Positions 40,806 through 51,061 of a DNA stretch of 64,000 bases are shown here, piece after piece (position 1 is the stretch's first letter; the number at the start of each line of letters is the position of its first letter). The stretch comes from CAJBLF01 sp964542965. Its GTDB lineage: Bacteria; Patescibacteriota; Gracilibacteria; Absconditabacterales; Absconditicoccaceae. The position numbers and the translations under genes are program-made. The notes beneath the pieces are model-generated. The model worked only from the letters and a program-made list of their open reading frames with translations, was not told the DNA's origin and ran no database searches. Location of the stretch: assembly GCA_964542965.1 (NCBI GenBank), contig CAZIVH010000001.1, forward strand, positions 1-64,000, in the 5' to 3' direction.

Positions 40806-42470
40806 TTATCTTATATCTGCTCCTTCGATATAGAATCAGCCATTGAATGTATCTTTTCTGATCTTTCCTACTAATGATACCGGTGTCTCTCCATGCTTCG
40901 CTATGAGCTCTTCAACTTCACTTCCTCTTCCTCGAAACATAGTGGTGATCTTTTTCTTTCCAAATTGTCCGTGGATCTTGAGGTGCGATTTGCCGTTGTT
41001 GCCTACTTTCTCCATCCTTTGGATAGTGATGTTTTCAAGCAGGAACATAGGCTCTTCGTTCCCTTCTCCGAATGGCGCTAGTTTATCTATTTTTTCTAAT
41101 GTATGGCTATCTCGTTCATTTTCGTAGATTTTTGTATCTACGCTTACGGATTTGATGAGATTATCTTGGGTAATACGAGATTCACAATAGTCCTGTAATC
41201 TTTCTATAAGCGTTTCTAGATGATCTAATTTTACCGTCAATCCTCCTGCTCATCTATGACCTCAGAATCTTTCCAAAAGGTCTGCATGCTCTTTGAGCAT
41301 CTCTATGACGCTGAAATATTCCGGTCCTCTGAGTGAAGCTACTGCTACGTGTTTTTCTTGATCGACTTTCATGATCATGGATGGCTTATTATATTTTTCC
41401 GTTATTCTTCAAGAGACTATTCAAACAATCCCTTCGTGAAAATTTTCATGGTGAGCAATCAGTATCTTCTTTTCCAATTCAAGCATCGCTTCCGCTTCCT
41501 TGAACATGCTTTCCTGGATCTGTCTTCTTTCGGTATTGATATTCTCTAGATTCTCCAGGCATTCCAGTTGCTTTTCTCATGAGTAGAGGAGGGCATAGAG
41601 ACTATCATACGGTGATCTGATTCTGCCGCCTGCATTGATTCTTGGTCAGATGATATATCCTATATGATAGGTATCTATGTTTCCTTTGATATTCAAATAT
41701 TCCAAAAATCATTGCAATGACTCTGATAGTTGTTTGCGTTTATTAAGCAATTCCAATCATTTTTTTACGATGATTCTATTTTCATGGACTAATGGTACGA
41801 CATCGGATACTGTCCCTATAGCTACTATAGGAAGAAAATAATTGAAGATTTCATTTCTCTGTTTGGCATCGAATTTCGACTTAGTCAGCAAAGCACAGAT
41901 GAGTTTAAAGGCAACTCCCACCCCTGCCAATCATTTGAATTGATATTTGGGAGATACTTGCGGATTGACGACGGCTATTGCTTCAGGTATTGCTTCCAAA
42001 TCTTGATGATGATCAGTGATAATCAGATCTATTCATTGTTCTTTGGCATATACTGCTTCTTCTAGAGAAGCGATTCCGTTGTCTACGGTAATGATGAGAT
42101 CTACTCCTTTGTTTTTGATATCATCTATATGTTGTTTTTTGATCCCGTATCCTTCTTTGATCCTGTCGGGATATTGGATGCTTACGTTTTTGTGTTTCAG
42201 AAATTTGGTCAAAAATTCATAGAGAATATAACTGGAAGTAACACCATCGACATCATAATCTCAGAAAATCATTATTTTCTCTTTATTTTTTACTGCTTCG
42301 ATAATTCTCTCTACTGCTTTTTCCATATCGTTCAACAAAAAAGGATCCAATCGATAATCGGAAAGTCTTGGATCCAAAAAAGAGTCGATATCATCATCGA
42401 TTCCTCTTACTTTGAAAAGTCTAGTCAACAGATCTTCGTTGGGATCGTCGTACACTACGTGATAATTCAT
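40806..42470 (-). CDS. recJ: Single-stranded-DNA exonuclease RecJ
   Basis: 5'-3' ssDNA exonuclease for recombination and mismatch repair, 554 residues. DHH-family motifs: IFGDYDVDGVTSSYIL near residue 70 (TGA Gly), IITVDNGIASLEEA, IITDHHQ near 150, NPQVSPKYQFKGLAGVGVAFKL, then the DHHA1 domain with FGGHRGAGGLTVK near 410 and a C-terminal OB-fold (SHLKIHGQFGKKKITTMFRG). Length is normal. Upstream of its ATG lies a repeat tract and the ncRNA candidate at 42.6 kb, transcribed in the same direction. Confidence 0.94.
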
Positions 42471-42592
42471 ATTCGCCTATATGTGAGAAGTTTGAAACAG
42501 CTTTAGCGCTCAAACGATGAAATGTTGAAGCGACGAAATGATGTTGTTGAGTGATTGTAGGTTTTTACGAATCGATTACAAATAGAATTATA

Positions 42593-42930
42593 AAAAAACA
42601 CTGAGTGGAATACCATCAGTGTCTTTTATATTATTTGTACACATGACTTTTTAACGAGAGAGCATCGGGATGAGCTTCATACAGCCCACATGCATAATCA
42701 ATCGAGACTGGCTATTGGTGTGGAATTTATAAGAGCCCCGATACTCCCTCTAGGTCTATCTGATCTTATTGGGTATAAGATCCAGATAGTGTTTAAGGAG
42801 GAAATACCTCCAACATAATTACCTATACCAAGGGTGTGTAGTGAAGCCTTACGATAAGTAACTATGTTATCATAAGTATACTCCGTATTTAGATATATGC
42901 AAAAACTCCATCGCATTATTTTTTATTTGT
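42593..42930 (-). ncRNA. Structured non-coding RNA candidate with terminator
   Basis: On the minus strand a ~300-nt region ends in a terminator (AACACTGA...TCAGTGTTTTTTT, 42593-42627). Two long helices can be drawn: CTATCT-G-GATCTTAT/ATAAGATC-AGATAG around a 5-base loop (about 42760-42800), and GAGGGAGTATCGGGG paired with TCCCGATGCTCTCTC (about 42745 with 42660), enclosing ~60 nt. A GGAGG-tattt-CCTCC hairpin lies further 5'. An ORF spans it (ATG 42916) but its residues are unlike any protein. It has no tRNA-like ends, so not an obvious tmRNA; 6S or a lineage-specific RNA are options. Confidence 0.55.
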
Positions 42931-43003
42931 ATTTTATTTATATAGACTTAATTAAAAATATATACTTAATAGTATATATTGCTATGCAATTGCTAACGAA
43001 ACG
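42931..43003. other. AT-rich upstream region of the ncRNA candidate
   Basis: Very AT-rich (TATATAAATAAAAT and TAAGTATATATTTTTAATT on the minus strand), a likely promoter region for the transcript at 42593-42930. No gene. Confidence 0.35.
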
Positions 43004-43585
43004 TTATCAAGAGATCTGATTTCGATTTTCCTTGAATTCGTCTCCATAGTAGATTTCGAATGCAAAATCCGGGAATTCTGTCTCAAATTCCTGTTCACTT
43101 ATTCCTGCTTTGTAGAGGAGATGAAAGATAAATTCCTGCGGATCGGGGAGCTCTTCTCGTACGGAAGGGAGAAAGGTTGCTTGTCTATATCAGAATTTAA
43201 TAACGAGTCCACAATGCTCTTTCTCTAGAAATTCAAGTAATTCCGTGGAATTAGAGAATTTTTTGTCCATCATCGGAGAGAGGATGGTGATTCCGATATT
43301 TATATTATTGTTCTCTATTTCGTACATGGTCAATGGCGTGAATCTTGGATCTTGAAACGCGGCATTTTTTGCGTTTGCTATAATATCGTTAGCAAGCTTG
43401 GTATGAGGGATGATGGTACCTATACATCCTCTAAGTTCGCCGTCCATCTTCAAAGTCACAAAGCATGCTTTTTTCTGACCGAACTGTTCGTCGTCGAGTT
43501 TGACTTTCTTTGGGTCACCTAATCCGAATTCTTCCAGGATGGAAGCTTTAGCTAATTGCAAGCATGTTTGCTGGAATGCATTCAT
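43004..43585 (-). CDS. AMMECR1-domain protein (AmmeMemoRadiSam system)
   Basis: A 193-residue AMMECR1 protein: MNAFQQTCLQLAKASILEEF at the start, KKACFVTLKMDGELRGCIGTI near 45-65 with the family-defining LRGCIG, AAFQDPRFTPLT, and a C-terminal part with GYRQATFLPSV and FIFHLLYKAG. In many prokaryotes AMMECR1, MEMO and a radical SAM enzyme form a module (AmmeMemoRadiSam) of unknown reaction. Here the MEMO gene is 11 bases upstream and the radical SAM gene ~4 kb away on the same strand. Confidence 0.9.
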
Positions 43586-43596
43586 CTGGGAAGGGA

Positions 43597-44451
43597 TTAA
43601 TGATAAATGACGGATCCGTATCATACGACACGGGATGTATCTCACACAGTATCTCAGCTGTTCAAATATCTCAAAAGTTCTGGCTTCCATTTCGCCTTGA
43701 TGGCTATTTCCGTAAGTGCTAGTCGTGGGTGGATGCCGCAAGCTTCTGCTTCATTGGCTATCTTGGTGATATCTTTTTCTATGAAATCCTGTAATGTCTC
43801 TCCATCGGTTTTCACGGCATTGCTATATTCCATAAAATGACTTAAATCTGAACTGACGATGAAAAATATTTCCTCTTTTTTTGAAAGTTCGAATAAGATA
43901 TCGCCGACCTGTATCGGATTGACGTTACCGAAAATCAGAGGAAGAATTTTAAATGTTAAATTTTCCTCATTCGAGGACAAGGGAGTTTGGAATTTGGAAA
44001 TATACTGAAGGAAGGGGAGTTGCACTTCATAGGAATGTTCCTGGTCGAAAGCATTCGGTACGAAAGAGAAAAAATCAGGATATTGGTTGATTAGTTTCTT
44101 TCCTAATTCCATATCGGTCTCTATTGTCCCTAATGGTGTTTCGAATTTTTCAAACAATCAAACAGATACTCATTCGAAGTATTCATAATGGCTTGGTGCT
44201 AGAATAACAAATGTAGGAATTTGGTATCTGGGACTAGGGACAAGGGAAGATACATATTCTTGTAATGCTTTGTAGGAATATGCGGCTACTTGTCCGGAAT
44301 AGATATAACCAGCATGAGGAGCTACGATAGCATTCAAATCCTTTGTTTCTTTATCTATTTTTACGTTATCAAAGAAACTATCGAGCATTTTTAGTATGGT
44401 CGCTTTGTCGGCAGGGTAGAATGCTCAGGCTACGTTAGGTGTCTTGATCAT
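43597..44451 (-). CDS. MEMO-family protein (AmmeMemoRadiSam system)
   Basis: A 284-residue MEMO protein, a fold related to class III extradiol dioxygenases. Visible: IKTPNVAGAFYPADKAT (N-terminal family signature with a TGA Gly), VAPHAGYIYSGQVAAYSYKAL near 52 with the metal-site His, ILAPSHYEYFEG near 95, QEHSYEVQLPFLQY near 145, and IVSSDLSHFMEY near 205 with the last His. It probably binds iron or copper. Directly upstream of AMMECR1 with a 11-base gap. Confidence 0.92.
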
Positions 44452-44489
44452 AATGAAAATATATACATGTTTACTAATTTTTCAATAAT

Positions 44490-44518
44490 AAAAAAAGAGG
44501 CGAAAAACGCCTCTGTGT
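44490..44518 (-). terminator. Terminator of the 44520 gene
   Basis: AGAGGCG-ttttt-CGCCTCT followed on the minus strand by seven T. It separates the 44520-47672 genes from MEMO. Confidence 0.8.
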
Positions 44519-44519
44519 T

Positions 44520-44858
44520 TTACGTATTATGATTTTTTACGATCATAATGAATGTCGCTTTGATGTCCTTTTCATTACTTTTTTCTCGGTTTAATGATAG
44601 TAACCATTCTGCCTTTTTAGGATCCTCGAAATATTTGGTCCAATTGCGACAGACGCCGAAAGTGATGGTAGAATTCGTATCGTTGAAAGCAACTAAGAGT
44701 TTGTTGTTTTCGTGGATGAAAAGCCCGTTGCGAACATTGTCATCTGGGGCCAATACCATTGCAGCAGGTCCGATGATTTTTTCCGGTAACGAGCCCTCAG
44801 GTTTTGATATTATTATACTATCAAAACCTAGTTCTTTTAGGAACTGTAATGTTATCAT
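44520..44858 (-). CDS. Hypothetical protein (112 aa)
   Basis: 112 residues, no TGA, TAA stop two bases from the terminator. Alpha/beta composition (FDSIIISKPEGSLPEKIIGP, AMVLAPDDNVRNGLF, TFGVCRNWTKYFEDPKKAEW), no signal peptide. Follows the threonine dehydrogenase-like gene by 82 bases. No family recognised. Confidence 0.6.
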   Translation of the reverse strand: MITLQFLKELGFDSIIISKPEGSLPEKIIGPAAMVLAPDDNVRNGLFIHENNKLLVAFNDTNSTITFGVCRNWTKYFEDPKKAEWLLSLNREKSNEKDIKATFIMIVKNHNT

Positions 44859-44940
44859 GGATTTGGGGTTTTGGATTTTTTTTGTACTATAGCTAATTTC
44901 TTTGAAATATCAATCTTTTGCATGAGCTCTTTTCCAATCA

Positions 44941-45894
44941 TTATTTTCCTAATTTGATCTTGAGATTGTCTATCATGTCTTTGGACATAGCATCCAAATC
45001 GTATTCCGGTTTCCGATTCCGATCTTTTTGAGCGACACTATCATCGATAGATGCTGGCCGAGAGTCGGCTATTTTCTGTCTGAAATCAGGTGCGTACGTA
45101 CACGTCAATTCTGGTATGTATTTGCGTACATTCTCTTCCAGTTCTTTCGCTGAAAATGAGAATGCTGTCAGATTGTAGCTTGTATGGATCTTTATGGCAG
45201 AAGCATCTGCCTCCATGATATCGATAGTCGCTTTGACGGCATCTGGCATATACATCATAGGAAGTGTCGTATTCTCGTTCACGAAGAATTCATATGATCA
45301 TTTTTCTATCGCGTCGTAATATATGGCGACTGCATAGTCTGTCGTTCCGCCTCCTGGTAGGGTCTTTCGGCTGATGATTCATGGATATCTCAAGCTTCTT
45401 GTGTCTAAGCCGTATTTTTCATGATAATATTGGCATAATAATTCTCCTGTGACTTTGGTGGCTCCATACATGGTTGTCGGATCCATAGGAGTGAATTGCG
45501 GTGTGTGGATTCTAGGCGTATTTGGCCCAAATGCTGCGATGGAACTTGGTCGAAAAAATTTCTTTATCTTGTATTCGACAGCAAGATCCAACATGATTTT
45601 CAATCCATTGACATTCACATTTCGTGCGAGATTGGGATCTTTTTCTCCGGTTGCAGACAAAACCCCCACGAGATGGTAGATGATGTCTATATCATATTTC
45701 TGAATCAATTCTCTCATTCTTTCTTTGTCTGTCACATCTGCAATTTCAAACGGTCATTCCGTCAATAATTCTCCTGTCGGTTTTGTCTTGTTCCCTATAG
45801 CAATAACATTTTCCCCTCCGTAGATTTTTCTCAGTGTAGGGACTAATTCTGATCCGATTTGTCCTGTAGCGCCAGTTACTAAGATTCTTGCCAT
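44941..45894 (-). CDS. tdh: L-threonine 3-dehydrogenase-like SDR (NAD-dependent)
   Basis: A 317-residue extended short-chain dehydrogenase. N-terminal NAD-binding ILVTGATGQIGSELVP, DIIYHLVGVLSATGEKDPNL, active-site S and YxxxK in FRPSSIAAFGPNTPR and MDPTTMYGATKVTGE (~140), SLRYPGIISRKTLPGGGTTD, and LPMMYMPDAVKATIDIM. These segments are those of the SDR-type threonine dehydrogenase that makes 2-amino-3-oxobutyrate. No KBL (glycine acetyltransferase) is adjacent. The product feeds glycine formation. Confidence 0.88.
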
Positions 45895-45918
45895 GATATA
45901 GTGATAAATATATAAAAC

Positions 45919-46203
45919 TTATTCGCATTGTTGGGTGCAGACTTTGAGTGTCTTATTGTTGATTAGTGCATCCGCTATCTTTTTGTTTGCGCTTTTGAGG
46001 ATTCTGCAGAAGGTGGGAGCAGAGATCTTCATCTTTTTCGCTGCCTCGATCATGGTGATATTCCCATAATCGTAGAGTCTTATCGCTTCAAATTCGTCGA
46101 TTCATAACTCTATAACATTTGTGTTTCATGATGACAACGTTGGCCCAAAGAGCTGACAGATGGGGACGCAACTTATTTTTCTTGTCTTTTTTGTTCTTGC
46201 CAT
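45919..46203 (-). CDS. DUF134-family HTH protein
   Basis: A 94-residue protein of the DUF134 family: basic start (MARTKKTRKISCVPICQLFGP), VIELGIDEFEAIRLYDYGN near 40, a helix-turn-helix (TMIEAAKKMKISAPTFCRIL) and KKIADALINNKTL. Predicted DNA-binding, perhaps with metal-binding Cys residues. It lies between the threonine dehydrogenase-like gene and ASCH-AroE and may regulate this cluster. Confidence 0.88.
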
Positions 46204-46229
46204 AGTATATGATAAATTGATAAATGGTG

Positions 46230-47672
46230 CTAATGTTTTATTATCTTAAGCAATTCTTCCTGAACCTCTTCTTTGGTTCCTCCGGCTTGGATGATTTTAT
46301 CTCCGAAGACTGTCCATATCGCTTGGACTCATTGGTAGATGACCATGAGTTTACCATCAAGCGTTGCTAGTCACTCTTCTTTTGCAACATCCAATAATGG
46401 CGTAGTTTGCGTCTTGGTGAGGTTGATATCGCTTATGATAAGCTTTGGATTTTTTGCTTTCAATTTCTCCAATATCGTTTTTGTGTCAGCGATGTTTTTT
46501 TCTGTTCCTCATGCTGTGGATGTCAATCATGAATACATTGCGAAATCTCCATCCGCTCATTTGGTGGAAAGATTGATGATAGCATCTATATGTTTATCTT
46601 GCAGATCAAAGATCATATGTTCGTCTCCAGCGATCGCAATGTCTTGTTTTACTTCATTCAGATTGTCTGCTATATGCTGTGCCTTCTCTTTTGTCCTATT
46701 GAGTATGATGATGCTACCTGCTCATCTATTAGCCAACTCCAATGCTATTCCTCTTGCAGTCCCTCCTGCTCAGAGTATGATGATATGTTTATTTGTTAAA
46801 CTTTCTCCTATTTCCTTGAATTTGTTCGCTAGACTATCTGTATATCCGGAAGCATCTGAATTTGCTCAGTGGATCTCATCTCCAAAATGTGCTATGAAAT
46901 TGATGGATTGCATCTCGTCAGCTACAGGATTTATGAATCCGTATGGCTTTTCTTTTACGGTCTTTCGTCATGTATCCTTGAAACCGACACCAAGTCCTCC
47001 TCAAATATACTTATCGTTTTTTTGGAGCATATCCAATATCTTTTCGAAATCATTAGGATCAGCGACAACGAATGCTGTCTTGATATCTAGATCATACTTG
47101 TTCGCTATATGGTTCCACATCTTAGGTGTGATTCCTGCATAATCGTGATTGATGAATGCTATAGAGAAATTCTTTGCCTGTAAAAGTTCATCGATGTTTT
47201 TTACGTTGTTTTCAGGTAATTCTGCAAATTGTATACGTCATGAGGTAAATCGTTCTTTTATCTCGCTTGCATTGTCTACGAGGTTGCTGCTGTCTATGCC
47301 TTTTACTTCTATCTTGGTGATGATCTCTGGATCCCTGTCATAGATGTTCTTGATATATTTCGCTACATCTTCCGGTGATTGTACGTATGATAGGCTATGT
47401 TCAAAATCGCTTTGGGTAAGCTCTTTTTTTTCTAGCACTTTTATGGCTTGTATTTTGACTAATTTTACGATATCGGAGAATTTTGGAGCGATATTCTCTA
47501 GATCATTTCATGGCTTATCTATGATTCTTAGCTTTACTACTTCTCCAGGGATGAATCACTTTTTTTGCGGATAGGTCCTGTCATCTGGTCTGAAAATGGT
47601 CAATAGGTCTTTTGTGTGAAAATCATTTTCGTCTTCTCGTCTGAGTCCAATCTCGTTTCTGTCTGTACACAT
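46230..47672 (-). CDS. ASCH-like domain fused to shikimate dehydrogenase (AroE)-like domain
   Basis: A 480-residue protein. The first ~130 residues look like an ASCH/PUA-type domain (PGEVVKLRIIDKPGNDLE, KELTQSDFEHSLSYVQSPED). From about 200 the protein matches AroE: GGGLGVGFKDTGRKTV in place of the usual N-terminal motif, HGANSDASGYTDSL, the NADP-binding IILGAGGTARGIALELANRG and VIYQGVQAIWTVFG near the end. Shikimate dehydrogenase reduces 3-dehydroshikimate; the atypical substrate-site motif makes activity uncertain. ASCH domains are usually RNA-linked, so the pairing is odd. No other shikimate gene is near. Confidence 0.75.
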
Positions 47673-47758
47673 GATGAAATATATACTATATAAAAAAGCA
47701 AACACATTTTTTTGTGTTCACTTCATATTGAAATATATTTCATAATCAAGAGTATTTT

Positions 47759-48778
47759 TTATTCTCGTCTTCCGGCTATGTGGAAACCGCATTTTGGACA
47801 TTTCCCATCTTTGAAGTCGGGGTTTTTTCTGAGAGAGAAACATAATCTTTCGATAATTTTGAGTCCGCATTTCGGACAGATAGTGCCCTCATGGCCATTA
47901 TTCCGGATATTGCCCATATAGATATAGTTCAATCCGACTTTTTTTCCGATATCGTATCATTTTTGTAACATTTCTATCGGCGTGTTAGGCGCATCTAACA
48001 TCTTGTATGCGGGATAGAATGCTGAGAGGTGCCATGGCATATCTGGTGATATGGTATAGATAAATTTCGCTATGCCTTCCAGATATTCATCTTTGTCATT
48101 ATATCCTGGAATTACTAATGTCGTAACTTCAGTCCAGATATTGTGTTTTCGGAACCGTTTCACATTATCCAATACTGGTTGTAATCTCGCTCCGCAGATA
48201 TCCTTGTAAAAATCTTCGGTATATGCTTTGATATCGATGTTGACTGCATCGATAAGTTTTTCTATTTTTTTACGGCATTCTTTGGACATGAATCCGTTCG
48301 TTACTCGGACATTTTTGATTCATGCTTTCTTAGCTAATTTCATCGTGTCGTAGGCATATTCAAAGAAAATGGTCGGTTCGTTGTATGTGTAGGCAATACT
48401 TTTTATATTGTTGTCTATGCAGTAATTGACAATCTTTTCTGGTGGTCGTGATTCGCCTTCGTTGATGATGTCAGGAAATGCTTTTGCTTGCGACATCTGT
48501 CGATTCTGGCAGAATTTACAGGTGAAATTGCATCCTGCAGTACCGAAGGAGAAGATATCCGTTCCCGGAAAAAAATGATAGAGTGGCTTTTTCTCCATAG
48601 GATCGATATGGACGCCTAATGCTTTTCCATAGACAAGCAACTCCATTTTTCATCATATATTTTTATGTACTCCACAACGTCAGGTATCCTCTGGCGCTAT
48701 GGCACAATAATGATTGCAGATTTGGCAAGCTATATTTTGATTAGGCAATGCTTTGTACAAAGCTGTTTTTTTTGGCAT
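47759..48778 (-). CDS. AmmeMemoRadiSam system radical SAM enzyme
   Basis: A 339-residue radical SAM protein. N-terminal Cys cluster CQICNHYCAIAPEDTGRCGV (two TGA glycines follow), IDPMEKKPLYHFFPGT, and the SAM [4Fe-4S] motif in TAGCNFTCKFCQNRQ (CxxxCxxC) near residue 85. The central barrel has YTYNEPTIFFEY and VNIDIKAYTEDFYK; the C-terminus carries a zinc-ribbon-like pair (CPKCGL ... CPKCGF). This is the partner of MEMO and AMMECR1, encoded 4 kb away at 43-44.5 kb. The reaction catalysed by the system is unknown. Confidence 0.93.
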
Positions 48779-48959
48779 ATGCTCTATATAGTGATAAATA
48801 CAATGAAAAACAATGATTTTTGAATATAGTATTGAAAGCAAGTAGCTTTTCCTTTTTACGAGAAAATTTTATTCCTTTCCCAAAAGAATAAAACTGAATT
48901 TTTCAAGAATGCTTATAGCTCATAAATTGTTATCTATGAAGCTTCTTAATTTATTCCTT

Positions 48960-49862
48960 TTATGTTATGAGTTGTTGAATGAATGTATCATGTCCCGCAA
49001 CCATTTTCAATTTTTTTGCATCTTCGAACTTCATGATTTTCACTGTTTTGGCATCATCTCCGGCTTTTGGTGTTCATGAAATAATATCGGCGATATATAC
49101 TATCGAAATGATGTGATAACGAGGATCTCTTTTGGGATCACTCATCACTCCTGCTAATTTCCTGATTTTTACGGTAACGCCTATCTCTTCTTTCATTTCT
49201 CTCATCAATGCATGTTCGGTCGTCTCTCCATAGTCTACGAACCCTCCCGGCAATGCATATCAGAGAGGTTCGTTTTTCCTTTTGATGATGACGATTTTTT
49301 TGTCTTTGGTGAAGATGATACCATCGACCGCCAATGATGGTCAAATACGCTCTGTATGATAATAGTTGACTAATCTTTTTGCTGCATTGATGTGATGTAA
49401 ATAGAGGAGTATCTGCCCTGGGACGAGTTGTTTCAATCCTTCCGTATCGTTGATATATAACATATGCCTGATTGCTGTGGATTTGATGTCTTTGGTGATT
49501 TTCAATGACAGGACTCCGTATTTTGTCTTTTTGAATATTCCACTGGTTCGCGGGTTTCCGCTGATAACGGTGTCGAAATTCGGTACATTGTTGATGATAT
49601 AATTCTTCCGATCTGCATCACTGTCGAAATCCGGCAATGCATAGATGGTAAATTTGATATTCAGTGCTTTCAGTATCTTGGAGATCATTGTTTTTCTTTC
49701 TTCGTAAGTGAATGGATTTTCTACCGTATGCTCTTTGTTGGAAGATCATATGCCTATGATAAATTCCGTTATCCCCTTTCTCCTTGCTTGATTCAAGGCG
49801 TCTATATGTCCGTAATGAAATGGCTGGAAACGACCGATGAACAATCATGTTTTTTGTTTCAT
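48960..49862 (-). CDS. nadM: NMN adenylyltransferase (NadM) - Nudix ADP-ribose hydrolase fusion
   Basis: A 300-residue bifunctional enzyme. Residues ~1-170: LFIGRFQPFHYGHIDALNQA (HxGH nucleotidyltransferase motif), IGIGSSNKEHTVENPFTYEE, and STAIRHML (the ISSTxxR-like motif). Residues ~180-300: Nudix domain with GYALPGGFVDYGETTEHALM and REMKEEIG, LAGVMSDPKRDPRYHI. Such fusions (as in some cyanobacteria and Francisella) make NAD+ from NMN and recycle ADP-ribose. The upstream 181 bases hold only an AT-rich spacer. Confidence 0.92.
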
Positions 49863-49938
49863 AGGAAAATATTAGGGATAAATCTTGTGGAGAGTATATC
49901 CATTATATGGCTATTTACAATAATATGTCTCTATCGAC

Positions 49939-50517
49939 TTATTTGCATGTATGGCGTGCAAGATGTTGAAAACCTATTATTTCTGTCTTATCTTCTATTC
50001 ATTGCTTTTTGAGTAAAGATAAGAATTTTTCAAATATTTTTACGGTAGCCATAACATCGCCCATAGCTCTATGGGCGCTTTCGTTGGTGATATTGAAATG
50101 TTGACATAGGCATTCCAAGCGTTTACTCGGTAATTCTGGTAGTAGCCTATTGGCTAATTTTCTTGTGCAAAGCGTGTGATTCTTTATCGATGTATTGAGA
50201 TGATATATCCCGTTGTGATTAAGAAATCCATAATCAAATGTTGCGTTATGGGCTACAAGAATATGATCTCCCAAAAAATCGAAAAATTCCGGCAATGCTT
50301 TATCTATAGTCGGAGCATCTTGTACCATATCATTGGTTATCCCTGTGAGGTGAGTAATGAATCATGGTATAGGAGTCTGTGGATTTATTAGGGTCTGGAA
50401 TGTTTTCACTATTTGTTCTCCATCGAATTGAACGGCTGCTATTTCAGTGATATGATGTCTGTCTTTGCTTAGTCCGGTCGTTTCGATATCGACGATAACA
50501 TAGTGCTTGGTATCCAT
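49939..50517 (-). CDS. dnaQ: DnaQ-like 3'-5' exonuclease (DNA pol III epsilon type)
   Basis: A 192-residue DEDDh exonuclease. Exo I is YVIVDIETTGLSKDR at residue 6, Exo II LVAHNATFDYGFLN near 93, Exo III HRAMGDVMATVKIF near 145 with the His-Asp pair. HLTGITNDMV near 60 is typical of DnaQ/PolC exonuclease domains. It may proofread the replicative polymerase, which would fit a DnaE fragment also being in the window. A TGA at 49999 is passed and adds 18 residues to TAA at 49939. Ends 36 bases upstream of tRNA-Trp's 3' side on the same strand. Confidence 0.9.
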
Positions 50518-50553
50518 CTTGTTGTATATAGGTAAATACGTTTTTTTAAAAAA

Positions 50554-50625
50554 CAGGACCGGCAGGAATTGAACCCGCGACGCGGAGCTTTGGAGACTCC
50601 CGCTCTACCACTGAGCTACGGTCCT
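50554..50625 (-). tRNA. tRNA-Trp (CCA)
   Basis: Minus strand: acceptor AGGACCG pairs with CGGTCCT, G73, D-arm GCTCAGTGGTAGAGC, anticodon loop CTCCAAA giving CCA, T-arm GCGGGTTCAATTCCTGC. CCA not encoded. Anticodon CCA reads only UGG, consistent with UGA not being Trp. Confidence 0.94.
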
Positions 50626-50696
50626 ATTTTAGTTCGTTAGCCTCTTTACCACTGATCCTCACTAAAGGCGGGCATGTACGGCTATTATTTCTTTTT

Positions 50697-51020
50697 TTGT
50701 CCAAACAATAAGCCTGATTCTGTATAAAGTATAATATATCTAACCCGGCTTGTAGCCAGGATATCGCACTTTCTCGCACGAGGCGGGTAAGCTTGCACCA
50801 GGTATGGTTTACCACTCGAATCCTTATCAGGGAAACTGAGGAGAGGTAGAGTTGCGAACAACCCATCCTCGCGTTGCATCTTTTGCCAAAAGGCTAGTTT
50901 ACGTTTCTGTGGCACTTTCATTTGGTCTTACGACATCCAGCATCTGTAAGATGCTACCTGTTTTTTGGTGTCAGGACTTTCCTCCCTTGATGTAATCGAG
51001 GGTAATACTGTATTTGGACT
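50697..51020 (-). ncRNA. rnpB: RNase P RNA (bacterial type)
   Basis: Minus strand, ~324 nt. P1 forms from GTCCAAA (5') and TTTGGAC (3'). The conserved 5' core GGGAGGAAAGTCC, ACAGAAACG in the middle, GATGGGTTGTTCGCAAC-type helices and the 3' universally conserved ACAGAATCAGGCTTAT are all present in order. It lies upstream of tRNA-Trp on the same strand, so the RNA and its substrate may share a transcript. Confidence 0.95.
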
Positions 51021-51061
51021 TGTGTCTTTTAGTGAAATATTCCGTAATTTCAATTGAATTC

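Noticed and set aside
42698..42916. 72-96 residue ORF through the ncRNA candidate
   Set aside because: Sequence is not protein-like and the region forms long helices with a terminator; noncoding RNA is preferred.
42593..42930. tmRNA (ssrA) as identity of the ncRNA candidate
   Set aside because: No tRNA-like acceptor/T-arm ends and no recognisable tag ORF are visible.
46339..47142. 267-residue plus-strand ORF (Ser/Phe/Val-rich)
   Set aside because: It lies antisense to the ASCH-AroE gene, whose minus-strand frame matches AroE motifs; long shadow ORFs are common here.
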